Source of the DNA: Bacteroidota bacterium
Lineage (GTDB): Bacteria > Bacteroidota > Bacteroidia > UKL13-3
Assembly: GCA_025359805.1 (NCBI GenBank)
Contig: JANYDU010000009.1
Coordinates: 1 to 64,000, forward strand
Direction: 5' to 3'
Length of the DNA stretch: 64,000 nucleotides
The notes under the pieces are model-generated. The model saw only the letters and a list, made by a program, of their open reading frames with translations, ran no database searches and was not told where the DNA came from. Each line of letters starts with the position of its first letter. Position 1 is the first letter of the stretch. Of the stretch, positions 41,878 to 52,023 are shown piece by piece. The position numbers and the translations under genes were made by a program.

Positions 41878-42333
41878 TTAATGTTGCATTTTTTGCTGCC
41901 TGTTTTTTAGCTTCTGTAATAACTCTTCCTTAAATTCTTTTTCGAGCATGAGTAGCCTAGCAACTTTTTTTTCGGGTAATACTTTTTTAAAATCAGTTAT
42001 ATACTTTTTTGTTAAATCTAATTCCGATTGTTTAGATGCAAGTTGATCGGTTATAAGCTTATTGGCATCTTGGTCTGTTGGATTTGTTTTGGCTTTATAG
42101 GTCAACATGTTTTCTTTTTGCTTAGCTTTTATTTTTTTTAGCTCATCAGAAAATTGATTAAACACAGGCCAAAAAGTTTGGGCTTCAGTTGGAGTTAAAT
42201 TTAATTTATCCGTTATAAAAGCAATCTTCATTGATTCTACTTTATCATTCCGATCATCTTCTTCTTGTGCAATTGTTTTAGCGGTAAATAATCCAATTAC
42301 AGCTAAAAATAGTATTAATTTTTTCATCTTCAT
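41878..42333 (-). CDS. Secreted CpxP/Spy-like small protein
   Basis: Signal peptide then 'FITDKLNLTPTEAQTFWPVFNQFSDELKKI' (LTxxQ-like); third gene of the sigma operon, TAATG overlap. Confidence 0.65.
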   Translation of the reverse strand: MKMKKLILFLAVIGLFTAKTIAQEEDDRNDKVESMKIAFITDKLNLTPTEAQTFWPVFNQFSDELKKIKAKQKENMLTYKAKTNPTDQDANKLITDQLASKQSELDLTKKYITDFKKVLPEKKVARLLMLEKEFKEELLQKLKNRQQKMQH

Positions 42334-42827
42334 TAGTCAATTATTAATTCTTCGTCTACGTTGTTAAGTAGATAATCTTCTACTTGTTTTTGTGTTTTAT
42401 CATTTGTGTTAAGAGCGGTTTCACCAATATGTGAATCAGTTATATCTTCTACATCCACATAATTTAATATATCTTCATTACTTAAATTAGTTACGTTAAC
42501 TTCTGAATAAATTGGAGTGGGTATGGTGTTGGATGTTTTGTTTTTTATTAAAAATAAACCTGCAATAAATAAAATAGAAGCTGCCACTCCAATCATATAT
42601 TTTTTGATGATAGCCGCGTTCAATGGAATTACTTTCCCTTTTGGGATCCTTTGTTGAATGCGTGCTTCAAGTGTTTCAAAATATTCATCAGGAACAAAAA
42701 ATCCATTTTCAGATGTTTTATTTAAGATGTTTTTTTGAAGGGTTTCAAAATACCTATCGGGCACGTCAAATCCTCCAGATGGTTTTCCCAATAAATTTTC
42801 ATCAATATGTTCTTCGTTAAAATTCAT
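42333..42827 (-). CDS. Single-TM putative anti-sigma factor
   Basis: Cytoplasmic N-terminus with 'VPDRYFETLQ...VPDEYFETLEARI' repeats, TM 'YMIGVAASILFIAGLFLI', just downstream of an ECF sigma gene. Confidence 0.65.
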   Translation of the reverse strand: MNFNEEHIDENLLGKPSGGFDVPDRYFETLQKNILNKTSENGFFVPDEYFETLEARIQQRIPKGKVIPLNAAIIKKYMIGVAASILFIAGLFLIKNKTSNTIPTPIYSEVNVTNLSNEDILNYVDVEDITDSHIGETALNTNDKTQKQVEDYLLNNVDEELIID

Positions 42828-42859
42828 TTAATACTCTGATAACCTTATTGTTTTTTAGT

Positions 42860-43420
42860 TTAATCCTTTTTCAAAAATTCTTCTATCTTTTTTACTGCAT
42901 GATGGTAGGATGCTTTTAATGCACCCACAGAAGTGCCTAATATTTCTTCCATCTCTTCATATTTTAACGCATCATAATATTTCATATTAAATACCAATCG
43001 TTGTTTTTCGGGCAAAGTTAAAATGGCAGTTTGTAATTTTAGTTCGGCTGCGTTTCCATTAAAGTAGCTACCACTTTGCAAACTATCTAAAAGCGAATAA
43101 TCCATCTCATCAATTGGAGTATTAAATTTTGCTTTTTTCTTATTTAAAAAAAGTAAGGCTTCGTTTGTTGCTACTCTAAATAACCAAGTATATAGTTTTG
43201 AATCTTCCCTAAATTTTTCAAGATTTTCCCAAACTTTTATAAAAGTATTTTGCACCACATCATCGGCATCATCATGGTTAATTACAATTCTACGCACATG
43301 CCAATATACTTTCTTCTGATACCTCTGAAGAATCATGCTAAATGCACTATTTTTAGTGTGTTCGTTACGAAATTGTGCAACTAAATCTCTATCGTCTGTT
43401 TGAGCGTTCGGCATTTTCAA
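42860..43420 (-). CDS. RNA polymerase sigma factor, sigma-70/ECF family
   Basis: 'DADDVVQNTFIKVWENLEKFREDSKLYTWLFRVATNEAL', 'LPEKQRLVFNMKYYDALKYEEMEEILGTSVGALKASYHHAVKKI'. Confidence 0.95.
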   Translation of the reverse strand: MKMPNAQTDDRDLVAQFRNEHTKNSAFSMILQRYQKKVYWHVRRIVINHDDADDVVQNTFIKVWENLEKFREDSKLYTWLFRVATNEALLFLNKKKAKFNTPIDEMDYSLLDSLQSGSYFNGNAAELKLQTAILTLPEKQRLVFNMKYYDALKYEEMEEILGTSVGALKASYHHAVKKIEEFLKKD

Positions 43421-43513
43421 ATTCGAAGATAAGACTTGTAAAAATAGAAAAGGTTTAATTGATAGTGTATTGTTTCTTAATCAATACTAAGTAAATGAGA
43501 GTAATGAGTATAC

Positions 43514-43550
43514 AAAAAAAAATCCTCTCAAAATATTTCAAGAGGATTTT
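43514..43550 (-). terminator. Terminator of the T9SS-sorted protein gene
   Basis: aaaatcctct/agaggatttt with an A9 run on +. Confidence 0.7.
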
Positions 43551-43586
43551 ACGAATCAATTTAGGAAATGTTAAACGCTTTTATTT

Positions 43587-44300
43587 TTATTCAGATTTTA
43601 CAAACTGTTTTGAATAAGAGTTTCCACCATCTTTAACTCTAAGAAAATAAACGCCATTTTGTAAATCACTTATGTTTACTAAAGTAGCATTTCCATCATG
43701 GGTAAATGATTTTACTTTTACTCCTATAATATTATAAATATCAATTGTTATTGAACCATTAGAAGCGTATTTAAAATTCAATTGGTCTTTAACAGGATTT
43801 GGATAAAAATTAATTTCGTTTGAACGATTTACTTGATTAACTCCCGTCATCCAAGCATTAACAACAAAAGTAACCGTATCAGAATAAGTAACCGTATCGG
43901 CAGTATTTGTTGCATTTCTTCTGTAACTTTCAAGATGAACTTTTATATTACTTGAACCTCCTACATTATTAAAAGAGTAGGTTGCTTTCATTTGCCCTGT
44001 ACCTCCTTTATTAATTTGGCAAACATGCATATTACCTGCAGTAACTTGCGAAGCAGGATAGCAATTGCTAGGGTCGCAAAAAGATATATCCCATGCTGTT
44101 GGCAAATCATTTGCAAGTACAGTCCATTTAAAAAATGAGTCAACACCGTTTAACGAATTGTTTTTTATATTACATATTAAATCCTTAGAAGAAGTATTTG
44201 CACCCGAGCCTAAAACATTTTTAGGAGTGAGTGTAAAAATTTGCGATGAAGCTAATAAGCTTAGTGCACAAAATAAAATGGTGAACAATATAGTTTTCAT
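43587..44300 (-). CDS. Secreted protein with T9SS type A sorting domain
   Basis: Signal peptide MKTILFTILFCALSLLASSQ; C-terminal 'INFYPNPVKDQLNFKY...GVYFLRVKDGGNSYSKQFVKSE'. Confidence 0.82.
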   Translation of the reverse strand: MKTILFTILFCALSLLASSQIFTLTPKNVLGSGANTSSKDLICNIKNNSLNGVDSFFKWTVLANDLPTAWDISFCDPSNCYPASQVTAGNMHVCQINKGGTGQMKATYSFNNVGGSSNIKVHLESYRRNATNTADTVTYSDTVTFVVNAWMTGVNQVNRSNEINFYPNPVKDQLNFKYASNGSITIDIYNIIGVKVKSFTHDGNATLVNISDLQNGVYFLRVKDGGNSYSKQFVKSE

Positions 44301-44507
44301 GTTGTGATTTATTTGTGTGTCAAAAGTAGGCGAATACTTTACACATATCAAAACATTTAATAAAATTTTAATTATTACTTTACAAACAGAACTTAAAAAA
44401 AACTTAATGAATTTTGTTTTTATGCTTTTTTTTTTCTAAGATGCAACTGAATTCCTAAATAAAAATCTTAATAAAACAAATAAAACTAAACCAAACTAAA
44501 CTAAACA

Positions 44508-46769
44508 ATGAAAAAACTATTACTATCTTTATTTGCAATTTCATCAATGATGGTTGCAAATGCACAGTATTATTATGTGGTAAATCATGGTGGCAATCCA
44601 AAAGGATTAAACACAGATTTTGAATATTCCACTGGTAATACTTCTTGGCCTGCTGGTTGGAATAAAATTTATTCGACCGTTGGTGCCGCTCCTGCTTGGA
44701 GTGCAACTCAAAACATTGGATTTGCATTTATGTTTAACGGCACACCTGTTACTAGTTTTAAAGTATCTTCATCAGGAGTTCTTACTTTTGATGCTACTAC
44801 TACTTTAGCCGCACCAAGTGTTGCGCATACAAATCTGCCTTCGGCTTTAATTCCTAAAAAATCAATTTGTGCTTGGGGCTTACAAACAGTTGCCAGAACT
44901 TCTTTTTTCGCACAATATCAAACTAACGATATTGTAACTAAAACTTTTGGAACAGCAGGTAACCGTCAACTTTGGATTCAATTTAATCAATATGGCGAAC
45001 CAAATCTTCAATTAGGTTGGACGTACTGGAGTATTGTATTAGAAGAAGGAACAAATAAAATTTATATTGTTGATCAAGAAACTCAAGGTGTTAATTCTTC
45101 AGGTAGTTCTATCACTGCTAAAACTTCACTAACTGTAGGAATTCAAACAGACTCAGTTACAGCTTATCAAGTAACCGGATCTCCAAATGTAGCCAATCTT
45201 GCAGGTGCATCTGCTCTTACTGGTGATAATTACTTTTATGAATTTAATACGGGAACACAACCAACAATTAATATGCGTATTTTAGGTAGCCAAACCCCTA
45301 AAACAACTCCAAACACAGGTACTGTTAGTATTGCAGTTAATGCTGCAAACCTTGGTACTGCTGCTATTTCAACGGCAACTTTCAACTACTCTATTAATGG
45401 TGGACCAACTGTTACATCAACTAATATTACTCCAATTTCTGGAAGTGTACCGAATGTAAATGTTGTAACAGAAACTCATGCTACTGCATTTGTTCCTGCA
45501 TTAAGTGATGTTGGTGTTCTAAAAACTGTGGCTGTATGGTTTACAGCTATTAATGGTGGAGCTGCAACTTCAGATACGTTAACATTAAACTTTGTTATTA
45601 ACAAAGGTATTACAGGAAACAAACATGTATTGATTGAGGAAGGTTCGGGTGCGTGGTGTGGCTACTGCGTAGATGGACATATTATTTTGAGAGACATTTT
45701 AGCTCAGAATCCAAATGTAGTTGGAGTTGTGCATCATAATGCAGATGGAATGGTAAATGCTAATAGCGATATTATTAATTCTTTATATGCTACTGGTTAC
45801 CCATATGGAACAGTAGATAAATATTTGTTTTCTGGACAAACTACTGTTGGACTTAACAGAGGTCAATGGGCTTCTATGGCTGCGTCAAGATTAAATGCTC
45901 CTACTCCTGTAAATGTTAGTATTGCAAATAAAACTTTCAATGCAACTACACGTACTGTTGATTTTGATGTGAAAGCCGATTTCGTTGATTATTATTATGG
46001 CGACTTACGTGTGAACGTTTATATTGTTGAAGATTATGTTAGAGGTCCTTTAGTTAGTGCTACAAGTACAACTTGGAATCAACATAATTATTACAGCAAA
46101 TATTTCTCAACTCCACAAGGAGGAACAACACATGAATTATATAACCAACCAGAGTATTTTTATGGTTATAGACATAACCATGTTGTAAGAAATATACTTA
46201 CTACTCCTTTTGGTGAATCAGGTGTTATTTCTCCACTTTCTGCTCTTAACGATTCTAAAACAAAGCATTATTCATATACTCTTCCTGCTATTGTTAATGT
46301 TAGTGATGCTGATTTTCCTGGATATACTAATATTGATTCAAGTATATACCAAAGTACTAAAGCTGGACCGGCTCAAAACAAGCATTATGATAGCAAGATT
46401 GTAGCGTTTATTTCAATTTACAATCCAGATCCTACAAAAGTTGAAATCTTAAACGTAATTGAGGTTCCTCTTTCATTTGCTACTGGAGTTGCTGATGTAA
46501 AAACCAGTGCTGTTATTGGTGCTAAAATTTATCCAAACCCAACAAGTGGAATTACTCAAGTTGATTTTAATTTGACTTCAACTTCAAATGTAACTGTAGA
46601 GGTTATTGACTTAGTTGGTAAGAAAATAATGGATGTAAAACAAGGTGCTTTCGCTAATGGTACACATAGTGTATATTTTGATGCTACTGATTTAAACAAT
46701 GGAGTTTATTTTGTTAATATTAAATCTTCTGAAGGTTCTGCAACACAAAAATTTGTTGTGAGTAAATAA
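44508..46769 (+). CDS. Omp28-related/thioredoxin-like secreted protein with T9SS type A sorting domain
   Basis: 'VLIEEGSGAWCGYCVDGHIILRDIL' CXXC; C-terminal 'AKIYPNPTSGITQVDF...GVYFVNIKSSEGSATQKFVVSK'. Confidence 0.87.
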   Translation: MKKLLLSLFAISSMMVANAQYYYVVNHGGNPKGLNTDFEYSTGNTSWPAGWNKIYSTVGAAPAWSATQNIGFAFMFNGTPVTSFKVSSSGVLTFDATTTLAAPSVAHTNLPSALIPKKSICAWGLQTVARTSFFAQYQTNDIVTKTFGTAGNRQLWIQFNQYGEPNLQLGWTYWSIVLEEGTNKIYIVDQETQGVNSSGSSITAKTSLTVGIQTDSVTAYQVTGSPNVANLAGASALTGDNYFYEFNTGTQPTINMRILGSQTPKTTPNTGTVSIAVNAANLGTAAISTATFNYSINGGPTVTSTNITPISGSVPNVNVVTETHATAFVPALSDVGVLKTVAVWFTAINGGAATSDTLTLNFVINKGITGNKHVLIEEGSGAWCGYCVDGHIILRDILAQNPNVVGVVHHNADGMVNANSDIINSLYATGYPYGTVDKYLFSGQTTVGLNRGQWASMAASRLNAPTPVNVSIANKTFNATTRTVDFDVKADFVDYYYGDLRVNVYIVEDYVRGPLVSATSTTWNQHNYYSKYFSTPQGGTTHELYNQPEYFYGYRHNHVVRNILTTPFGESGVISPLSALNDSKTKHYSYTLPAIVNVSDADFPGYTNIDSSIYQSTKAGPAQNKHYDSKIVAFISIYNPDPTKVEILNVIEVPLSFATGVADVKTSAVIGAKIYPNPTSGITQVDFNLTSTSNVTVEVIDLVGKKIMDVKQGAFANGTHSVYFDATDLNNGVYFVNIKSSEGSATQKFVVSK

Positions 46770-46784
46770 TTAAATTTAAAGTCC

Positions 46785-46822
46785 AAAAAAACCTGCTCGT
46801 TTAAATATGAGCAGGTTTTTTT
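46785..46822 (+). terminator. Terminator after the Omp28-like gene
   Basis: aaaaaaacctgctc/gagcaggttttttt. Confidence 0.85.
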
Positions 46823-46986
46823 ATGCTATAAGTTTTTGTTTCTTTAAAATGTAAATTTCATTAATAATAGTTTAAGCAAACACCAATTAGTATACACTAT
46901 TTTTTTTCGAACAAATTTTTAATAATCTTGTATGCGCTCTGCATCATGTTTGGGCGATAATACTTTATCCATAATTTTTTAAAATA

Positions 46987-48279
46987 ATGAAACGCTACAA
47001 ACAAATAGATCAAAAATTATTTATCGAAAACCGTAAACGATTTACCGCAAAATTAAAATCAAATGCTGTTGCCATTTTTAACAGCAATGATGAAATGCCT
47101 CGCAATGGAGATGCTAATTTTGATTTCAAACAAAACTCTGATTTGTTTTATTTAACAGGGTTGGATCAGGAAGATTGTATGTTATTGATATTCCCTGATT
47201 GCCCAATTGAAGCCTATCGTGAAGCCCTATTTATAAAACGCAGCAACGAAACCATTGAAGTATGGTATGGACATAAATATACTTTTGATGAAGCCAAAGA
47301 AGTATCGGGTGTGAAAAATATTTTTTGGTATGATGAGTTTGACTCATTAACCAAAGCTGTTATCAATATGGCCGAACATATTTATTTAAACTTAAATGAA
47401 AACGATAGAACAAGTAATGCTGCACCATATAAAGATTTGCGTTTTGCTGCTAATATGAAACAAAAATTTCCGTTACATAAATTTGAGAGAAGTGCTCCCA
47501 TTATGCAACGCCTTCGCTCTATCAAATCGCCTATTGAAATTGAGGTAATGAAATTGGCGATTAACTGCTCGGCAAAAATGTTTGAGCGTGTGGTAAAATT
47601 TGTGAAACCAGGTGTGATGGAATATGAAATTGAAGCTGAAGTAATTCATCAATTTGTGAAAAATGGAGCAGCCGGGCATTCGTTTCAACCTATTGTTGCA
47701 TCGGGTAAAAACACCTGTATTTTACACTATACTGAAAATGGAAATCAGTGTAAGGATGGAGATTTATTACTTTTAGATACTGGGGCTGATTATGCTAATT
47801 ATGCAAGTGATATGACCCGAACTATTCCTGTAAACGGTCGTTTTACCGCACGACAAAAAGAAGTGTATAACGCGGTTTTACGTGTGCAACGCGAAGCGAA
47901 AAAAATGTTAAAACCTGGAGTGCTTTTAATGGAATATCACGACCAAGTGTGTAAGGTAATGGAAAAAGAATTGGTGGATTTAAAGCTCATTACTATGGAT
48001 GATATAAAAAATCAAAATCCAGCTTGGCCTGCATTTAAAAAATATTATATGCATGGCACTTCACATTTTTTAGGAATTGATGTGCATGATGTAGGTATGC
48101 GCTACGAGCCTATGCAAGAAGGAATGACATTTAGCTGCGAACCTGGAATTTATATTAAAGAAGAAGGAATTGGTGTGCGTTTGGAAAATGAAATTTTAAT
48201 AACTAAAAATGGTTGTATAGATTTATTAGAACATATTCCTATTGAAGCCGATGAGATTGAAGAGTTGATGAATAGTTAA
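46987..48279 (+). CDS. Aminopeptidase P family protein (Xaa-Pro aminopeptidase, M24B)
   Basis: 'LLLDTGADYANYASDMTRTIPV', 'HGTSHFLGIDVHDVG', 'MTFSCEPGIYI'. Confidence 0.94.
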   Translation: MKRYKQIDQKLFIENRKRFTAKLKSNAVAIFNSNDEMPRNGDANFDFKQNSDLFYLTGLDQEDCMLLIFPDCPIEAYREALFIKRSNETIEVWYGHKYTFDEAKEVSGVKNIFWYDEFDSLTKAVINMAEHIYLNLNENDRTSNAAPYKDLRFAANMKQKFPLHKFERSAPIMQRLRSIKSPIEIEVMKLAINCSAKMFERVVKFVKPGVMEYEIEAEVIHQFVKNGAAGHSFQPIVASGKNTCILHYTENGNQCKDGDLLLLDTGADYANYASDMTRTIPVNGRFTARQKEVYNAVLRVQREAKKMLKPGVLLMEYHDQVCKVMEKELVDLKLITMDDIKNQNPAWPAFKKYYMHGTSHFLGIDVHDVGMRYEPMQEGMTFSCEPGIYIKEEGIGVRLENEILITKNGCIDLLEHIPIEADEIEELMNS

Positions 48280-48311
48280 GAAATTATTTTGGAACAACAA
48301 TCGAATGCGAT

Positions 48312-48657
48312 ATGAATAAAGAAATAAAAACGGTTGATGATTATATTTTAAGTTTCCCGAAAGAAACTCAGACAAAACTTCAAATTATTCGTCAAACCAT
48401 TAAAGAGATTGCACCAGAAGCAATTGAAAGCATCTCATATGGCATGCCTGCATACAAAACAAATAAGAAACCATTGGTTTATTTTGGAGGTTTTGCCAAA
48501 CATATTGGATTTTATGCAACACCAACAGGATAAAGCACAACTATCAAATTACAATCAAGGAAAAGGTTCCGTTCAGTTTCCACTCGACCAACCTTTGCCA
48601 GTTGACTTAATTAAAAAAATTGTAAAATTTAGAGTAACAAAAAACAATCAAAAATGA
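48312..48657 (+). pseudogene. DUF1801 family protein interrupted by a frameshift near 48525-48535
   Basis: N-terminal part in the 48312 frame ends '...HIGFYATPTG*'; the C-terminal part continues in the +1 frame: 'DKAQLSNYNQGKGSVQFPLDQPLPVDLIKKIVKFRVTKN'. Confidence 0.85.
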
Positions 48658-49070
48658 ATACAGAAAAAATAACAGTTCAAACAACCGTTAACGCGAACAC
48701 AAAAAAAGTTTGGGATTACTATACAAACCCAGCACATATTATTAAGTGGAATTTTGCCGACCCAAGTTGGCATTGTCCAAATGCAGAAAACGACTTAAGA
48801 GTTGGCGGAAAGTATAGAGCAAGGATGGAAGCAAAAGATGGAAGTTTTGGTTTCGACTTTGAAACCATTTATTGCGAATTTGTTTCGGGTGAAAAATTTA
48901 CTTACGAAATGTTAGACGGAAGAAAGGCAAGCGTAATTTTTAATGAAAGTACTGATAAAACCGAAGTCGTAGTGACTTTTGATGCAGAGTCTGAAAACCC
49001 TGTTGAAATGCAAAAAGGCGGTTGGCAGGCTATACTTGACAACTTTAAGCAATACACAGAAAGCAACTAA
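48654..49070 (+). CDS. SRPBCC (AHSA1-like) domain protein
   Basis: 'VNANTKKVWDYYTNPAHIIKWNFADPSWHCPNAENDLRVGGKYRARMEAKDGSFGFDFETIY'. Confidence 0.9.
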   Translation: MNTEKITVQTTVNANTKKVWDYYTNPAHIIKWNFADPSWHCPNAENDLRVGGKYRARMEAKDGSFGFDFETIYCEFVSGEKFTYEMLDGRKASVIFNESTDKTEVVVTFDAESENPVEMQKGGWQAILDNFKQYTESN

Positions 49071-49176
49071 TACAAAAGATGAGAGAAGTTTTTGTTGATG
49101 TGATTCGTGAACATTAGTTTTAAAAATCTACCATATCTTCAATCGGATAATTTTATATAGACTTCAATATTTCTAA

Positions 49177-49695
49177 ATGCCAAAAACATCCATCACATTC
49201 ACTGCACAATTGGATAGATTCAATTCCAACCTATGGCATTTTCATTTTATTGTTCCGGTAAAAATCGCCCAAAAATTTATTGAAGGAAAAGATAGACGTG
49301 TGGTATGCACCATAAATGAAACTATTACTTTTCAGGCTGCATTAATGCACTTAGGCGAAGGGGATTTTTTTATTAATGTGAATCAAAAAATTAGAAACAA
49401 ACTGAAATTAAAAGATGGTGATGAAATAAAAGTAAGTTTAGCAAAAGACGAAAGCGAATATGGTTTGCCTATGCCTGAAGAGCTTGCTGAATTGATGAAA
49501 ATGGATGATGAAGGATGTGAAGTGTTCCACTCATTAACGGCTGGAAAACAACGTACCATGTTACACTTTATTGGCTTACCTAAAAATATGGATATAAGAA
49601 TTAGAAGAGCTATATGTGTGCTTGAACATCTTAAACAAAACAACGGAAAAATTATTTATCGTGAGCTAATGGATGCAGTAAAAAACTCAAAATAA
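49177..49695 (+). CDS. DUF1905 / YdeI-like (OmpD-associated) family protein
   Basis: 'FIVPVKIAQKFIEGKDRRVVCTINETITFQAALMHLGEGDFFINVNQKIRNKLKLKDGDEI'; C-terminal 'FHSLTAGKQRTMLHFI'. Confidence 0.82.
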   Translation: MPKTSITFTAQLDRFNSNLWHFHFIVPVKIAQKFIEGKDRRVVCTINETITFQAALMHLGEGDFFINVNQKIRNKLKLKDGDEIKVSLAKDESEYGLPMPEELAELMKMDDEGCEVFHSLTAGKQRTMLHFIGLPKNMDIRIRRAICVLEHLKQNNGKIIYRELMDAVKNSK

Positions 49696-49738
49696 TTTTA
49701 CGCTGCAAACAAAAAATTAACAATAAACAGATGTGAAT

Positions 49739-50971
49739 TTATTTTCCCAATTTGGTTTTTAAACAACTGTCTAAAGCATCTAAAAACTCTTCAGTATATA
49801 AATAATGTTCTCCGTGTGTTACTTTATTTCCATGGATACAAACCGCTAAATCTTTGGTCATTTTTCCACTCTCAACTACTTCTACACAAACTTCTTCAAG
49901 CGCATGACAGAAGTTAATTAACTCTTGATTGCCATCTAACTTTCCTCTAAATTCTAATCCACGTGTCCATGCAAAAATACTTGCAATTGGATTTGTTGAG
50001 GTAGGTTTCCCAGCTTGATGATCACGAAAGTGACGAGTTACTGTTCCATGTGCAGCTTCAGCTTCCATTGTTTTTCCATCAGGTGTAACAAGTGTTGAGG
50101 TCATCAATCCTAAACTTCCAAAACCTTGTGCCACCGTATCACTTTGCACATCACCATCATAATTTTTACAAGCCCATACAAAATTTCCATTCCATTTTAA
50201 AGCACTTGCAACCATATCGTCAATTAAGCGATGCTCATAAGTAATTCCGGCAACTTCATATTTTGCTTTGTAATCTGCTTGATAAATTTCTTCAAAAATA
50301 TCTTTAAATCTTCCATCATATTTTTTTAAGATGGTATTTTTAGTAGATAAATAAAGCGGCCATTTTTTTTGTAATGCGGTGTTAAAACAAGAGTGAGCAA
50401 ATCCGCGAATACTCTCATCGGTGTTATACATGGCAAGAGCAACTCCATCACTTTTAAAATTATACACTTCAAATGATTGGGGTGCACTTCCATCTTCGGG
50501 AGTAAAAGAAATAGTTAGTTTGCCTTTTCCTTTTGTTAAAAAATCTGTTGCACGATATTGATCTCCAAAAGCATGCCTTCCGATACAAATTGGTGCGGTC
50601 CAATTTGGAACTAAACGAGGAACATTTTTACAAACTATTGGTTCTCTAAAAACAGTTCCATCCAAAATATTTCTGATAGTTCCGTTTGGCGATTTCCACA
50701 TTTGTTTTAATTTAAACTCTACAACGCGAGCCTCATCAGGAGTGATAGTTGCACATTTAATCCCAACATTGTATTTTTTTATAGCTTCTGCTGCATCAAT
50801 AGTAATTTGATCATTAGTTTCATCTCGGGATTCCATTCCCAAATCGTAATATTTTATATCCAAATCGAGATATGGAAGAATCAATTTATCTTTAATAAAT
50901 TTCCAAATAATTCTTGTCATTTCATCTCCATCCAACTCAACAACCGGATTGGTTACTTTAATTTTTGTCAT
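49739..50971 (-). CDS. NADP-dependent isocitrate dehydrogenase, eukaryotic (IDH1/2)-type
   Basis: '[24 protein letters not shown]', '[18 protein letters not shown]', '[35 protein letters not shown]'. Confidence 0.96.
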   Translation of the reverse strand: MTKIKVTNPVVELDGDEMTRIIWKFIKDKLILPYLDLDIKYYDLGMESRDETNDQITIDAAEAIKKYNVGIKCATITPDEARVVEFKLKQMWKSPNGTIRNILDGTVFREPIVCKNVPRLVPNWTAPICIGRHAFGDQYRATDFLTKGKGKLTISFTPEDGSAPQSFEVYNFKSDGVALAMYNTDESIRGFAHSCFNTALQKKWPLYLSTKNTILKKYDGRFKDIFEEIYQADYKAKYEVAGITYEHRLIDDMVASALKWNGNFVWACKNYDGDVQSDTVAQGFGSLGLMTSTLVTPDGKTMEAEAAHGTVTRHFRDHQAGKPTSTNPIASIFAWTRGLEFRGKLDGNQELINFCHALEEVCVEVVESGKMTKDLAVCIHGNKVTHGEHYLYTEEFLDALDSCLKTKLGK

Positions 50972-51070
50972 ATACTTTTAGTTTAAATTTTCTCTTGCGC
51001 AAATATGTAAATATGCTGCTAATTATCACTATTTAAATGTTGAAATTTTCATTATTAATGTAACTACTAT

Positions 51071-51931
51071 TTAACTTACAAACCTTTTTATTTCATCGTT
51101 TACTTCTTTAAATTTTTCGATATTTACAAAATGTCCTGCCTGGATAATTAATTTTATTGTGGCATTTGGAATAATGGAGGTTGCATATTTGGCAATACTT
51201 TCGGGTGTATCTCCAAAGTGAATTAATTTGTTTGGAATGAGTTGATCTTGTTCTCCAAAAATAATTAAAGTTGGGCATTCTATATTTTGTAAAAACTGAT
51301 TTACCTGTTCGTTTAACATTCCCTTTATAGATAAGGTTGACATCTCTCTGAATTGTTTTGAGCTATAATTTTGCATGATATGTTTGAGGTCGCTAATAAT
51401 TTTATGGCTTTCATTTTTTGTGCTAAAAAAACTTTGCTTAATGGCCGATTCTAAATTTATTTCATCGGAATAAAACATTCCTCCCATGCTCATGGTATGT
51501 TGCATCATCATCACTTCATGGGGGTAAAAATATTCAAGCCCAGCAGGAGCAATTAATATTAATTTTTTAAGTAAATGTGGATAGCGTAAAGCAATGATAA
51601 TTGAAATTTGCCCACCCATTGAATGTCCACATAAAATCACATTTTTCAATTCCATCTGCTCAATAAACTTCACAATACATTCTGCATAAAAAAACATCGT
51701 GTATGGATAATCACCTCTTGATGAAAGTCCATTGCCTGGTAAATCAATTGCAATACATCGAGCTTCATTTTTTAATCCTTCCATTTGATGATTCCAAACG
51801 GGAGCATAATTGGCAAGTCCATGAATAAACAATAGTGTGTTTTCTCCTTTTCCTTCATCGCAAAATGCGATATCAATTCCATTGTGAATTACGATATGAT
51901 GAACAGAAAATGGATAGGTAATTTTATTCAT
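51071..51931 (-). CDS. Alpha/beta hydrolase
   Basis: 'FIHGLANYAPVWNHQ', GHSMGG nucleophile elbow, 'IIQAGHFVNIEK'. Confidence 0.9.
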   Translation of the reverse strand: MNKITYPFSVHHIVIHNGIDIAFCDEGKGENTLLFIHGLANYAPVWNHQMEGLKNEARCIAIDLPGNGLSSRGDYPYTMFFYAECIVKFIEQMELKNVILCGHSMGGQISIIIALRYPHLLKKLILIAPAGLEYFYPHEVMMMQHTMSMGGMFYSDEINLESAIKQSFFSTKNESHKIISDLKHIMQNYSSKQFREMSTLSIKGMLNEQVNQFLQNIECPTLIIFGEQDQLIPNKLIHFGDTPESIAKYATSIIPNATIKLIIQAGHFVNIEKFKEVNDEIKRFVS

Positions 51932-51967
51932 GATGATTGTTGTTAAAACTTAACGGCCATAAAAACA

Positions 51968-51993
51968 TAGAGACGTTCGATTGAACGTCTCTA
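51968..51993. repeat. Palindromic element TAGAGACGTTC-GATT-GAACGTCTCTA
   Basis: Perfect 11-bp inverted repeat with 4-nt loop in the phaC/hydrolase intergenic region. Confidence 0.8.
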
Positions 51994-52023
51994 CAGAAAT
52001 ACAATAATAAAATGAGGAATAAA

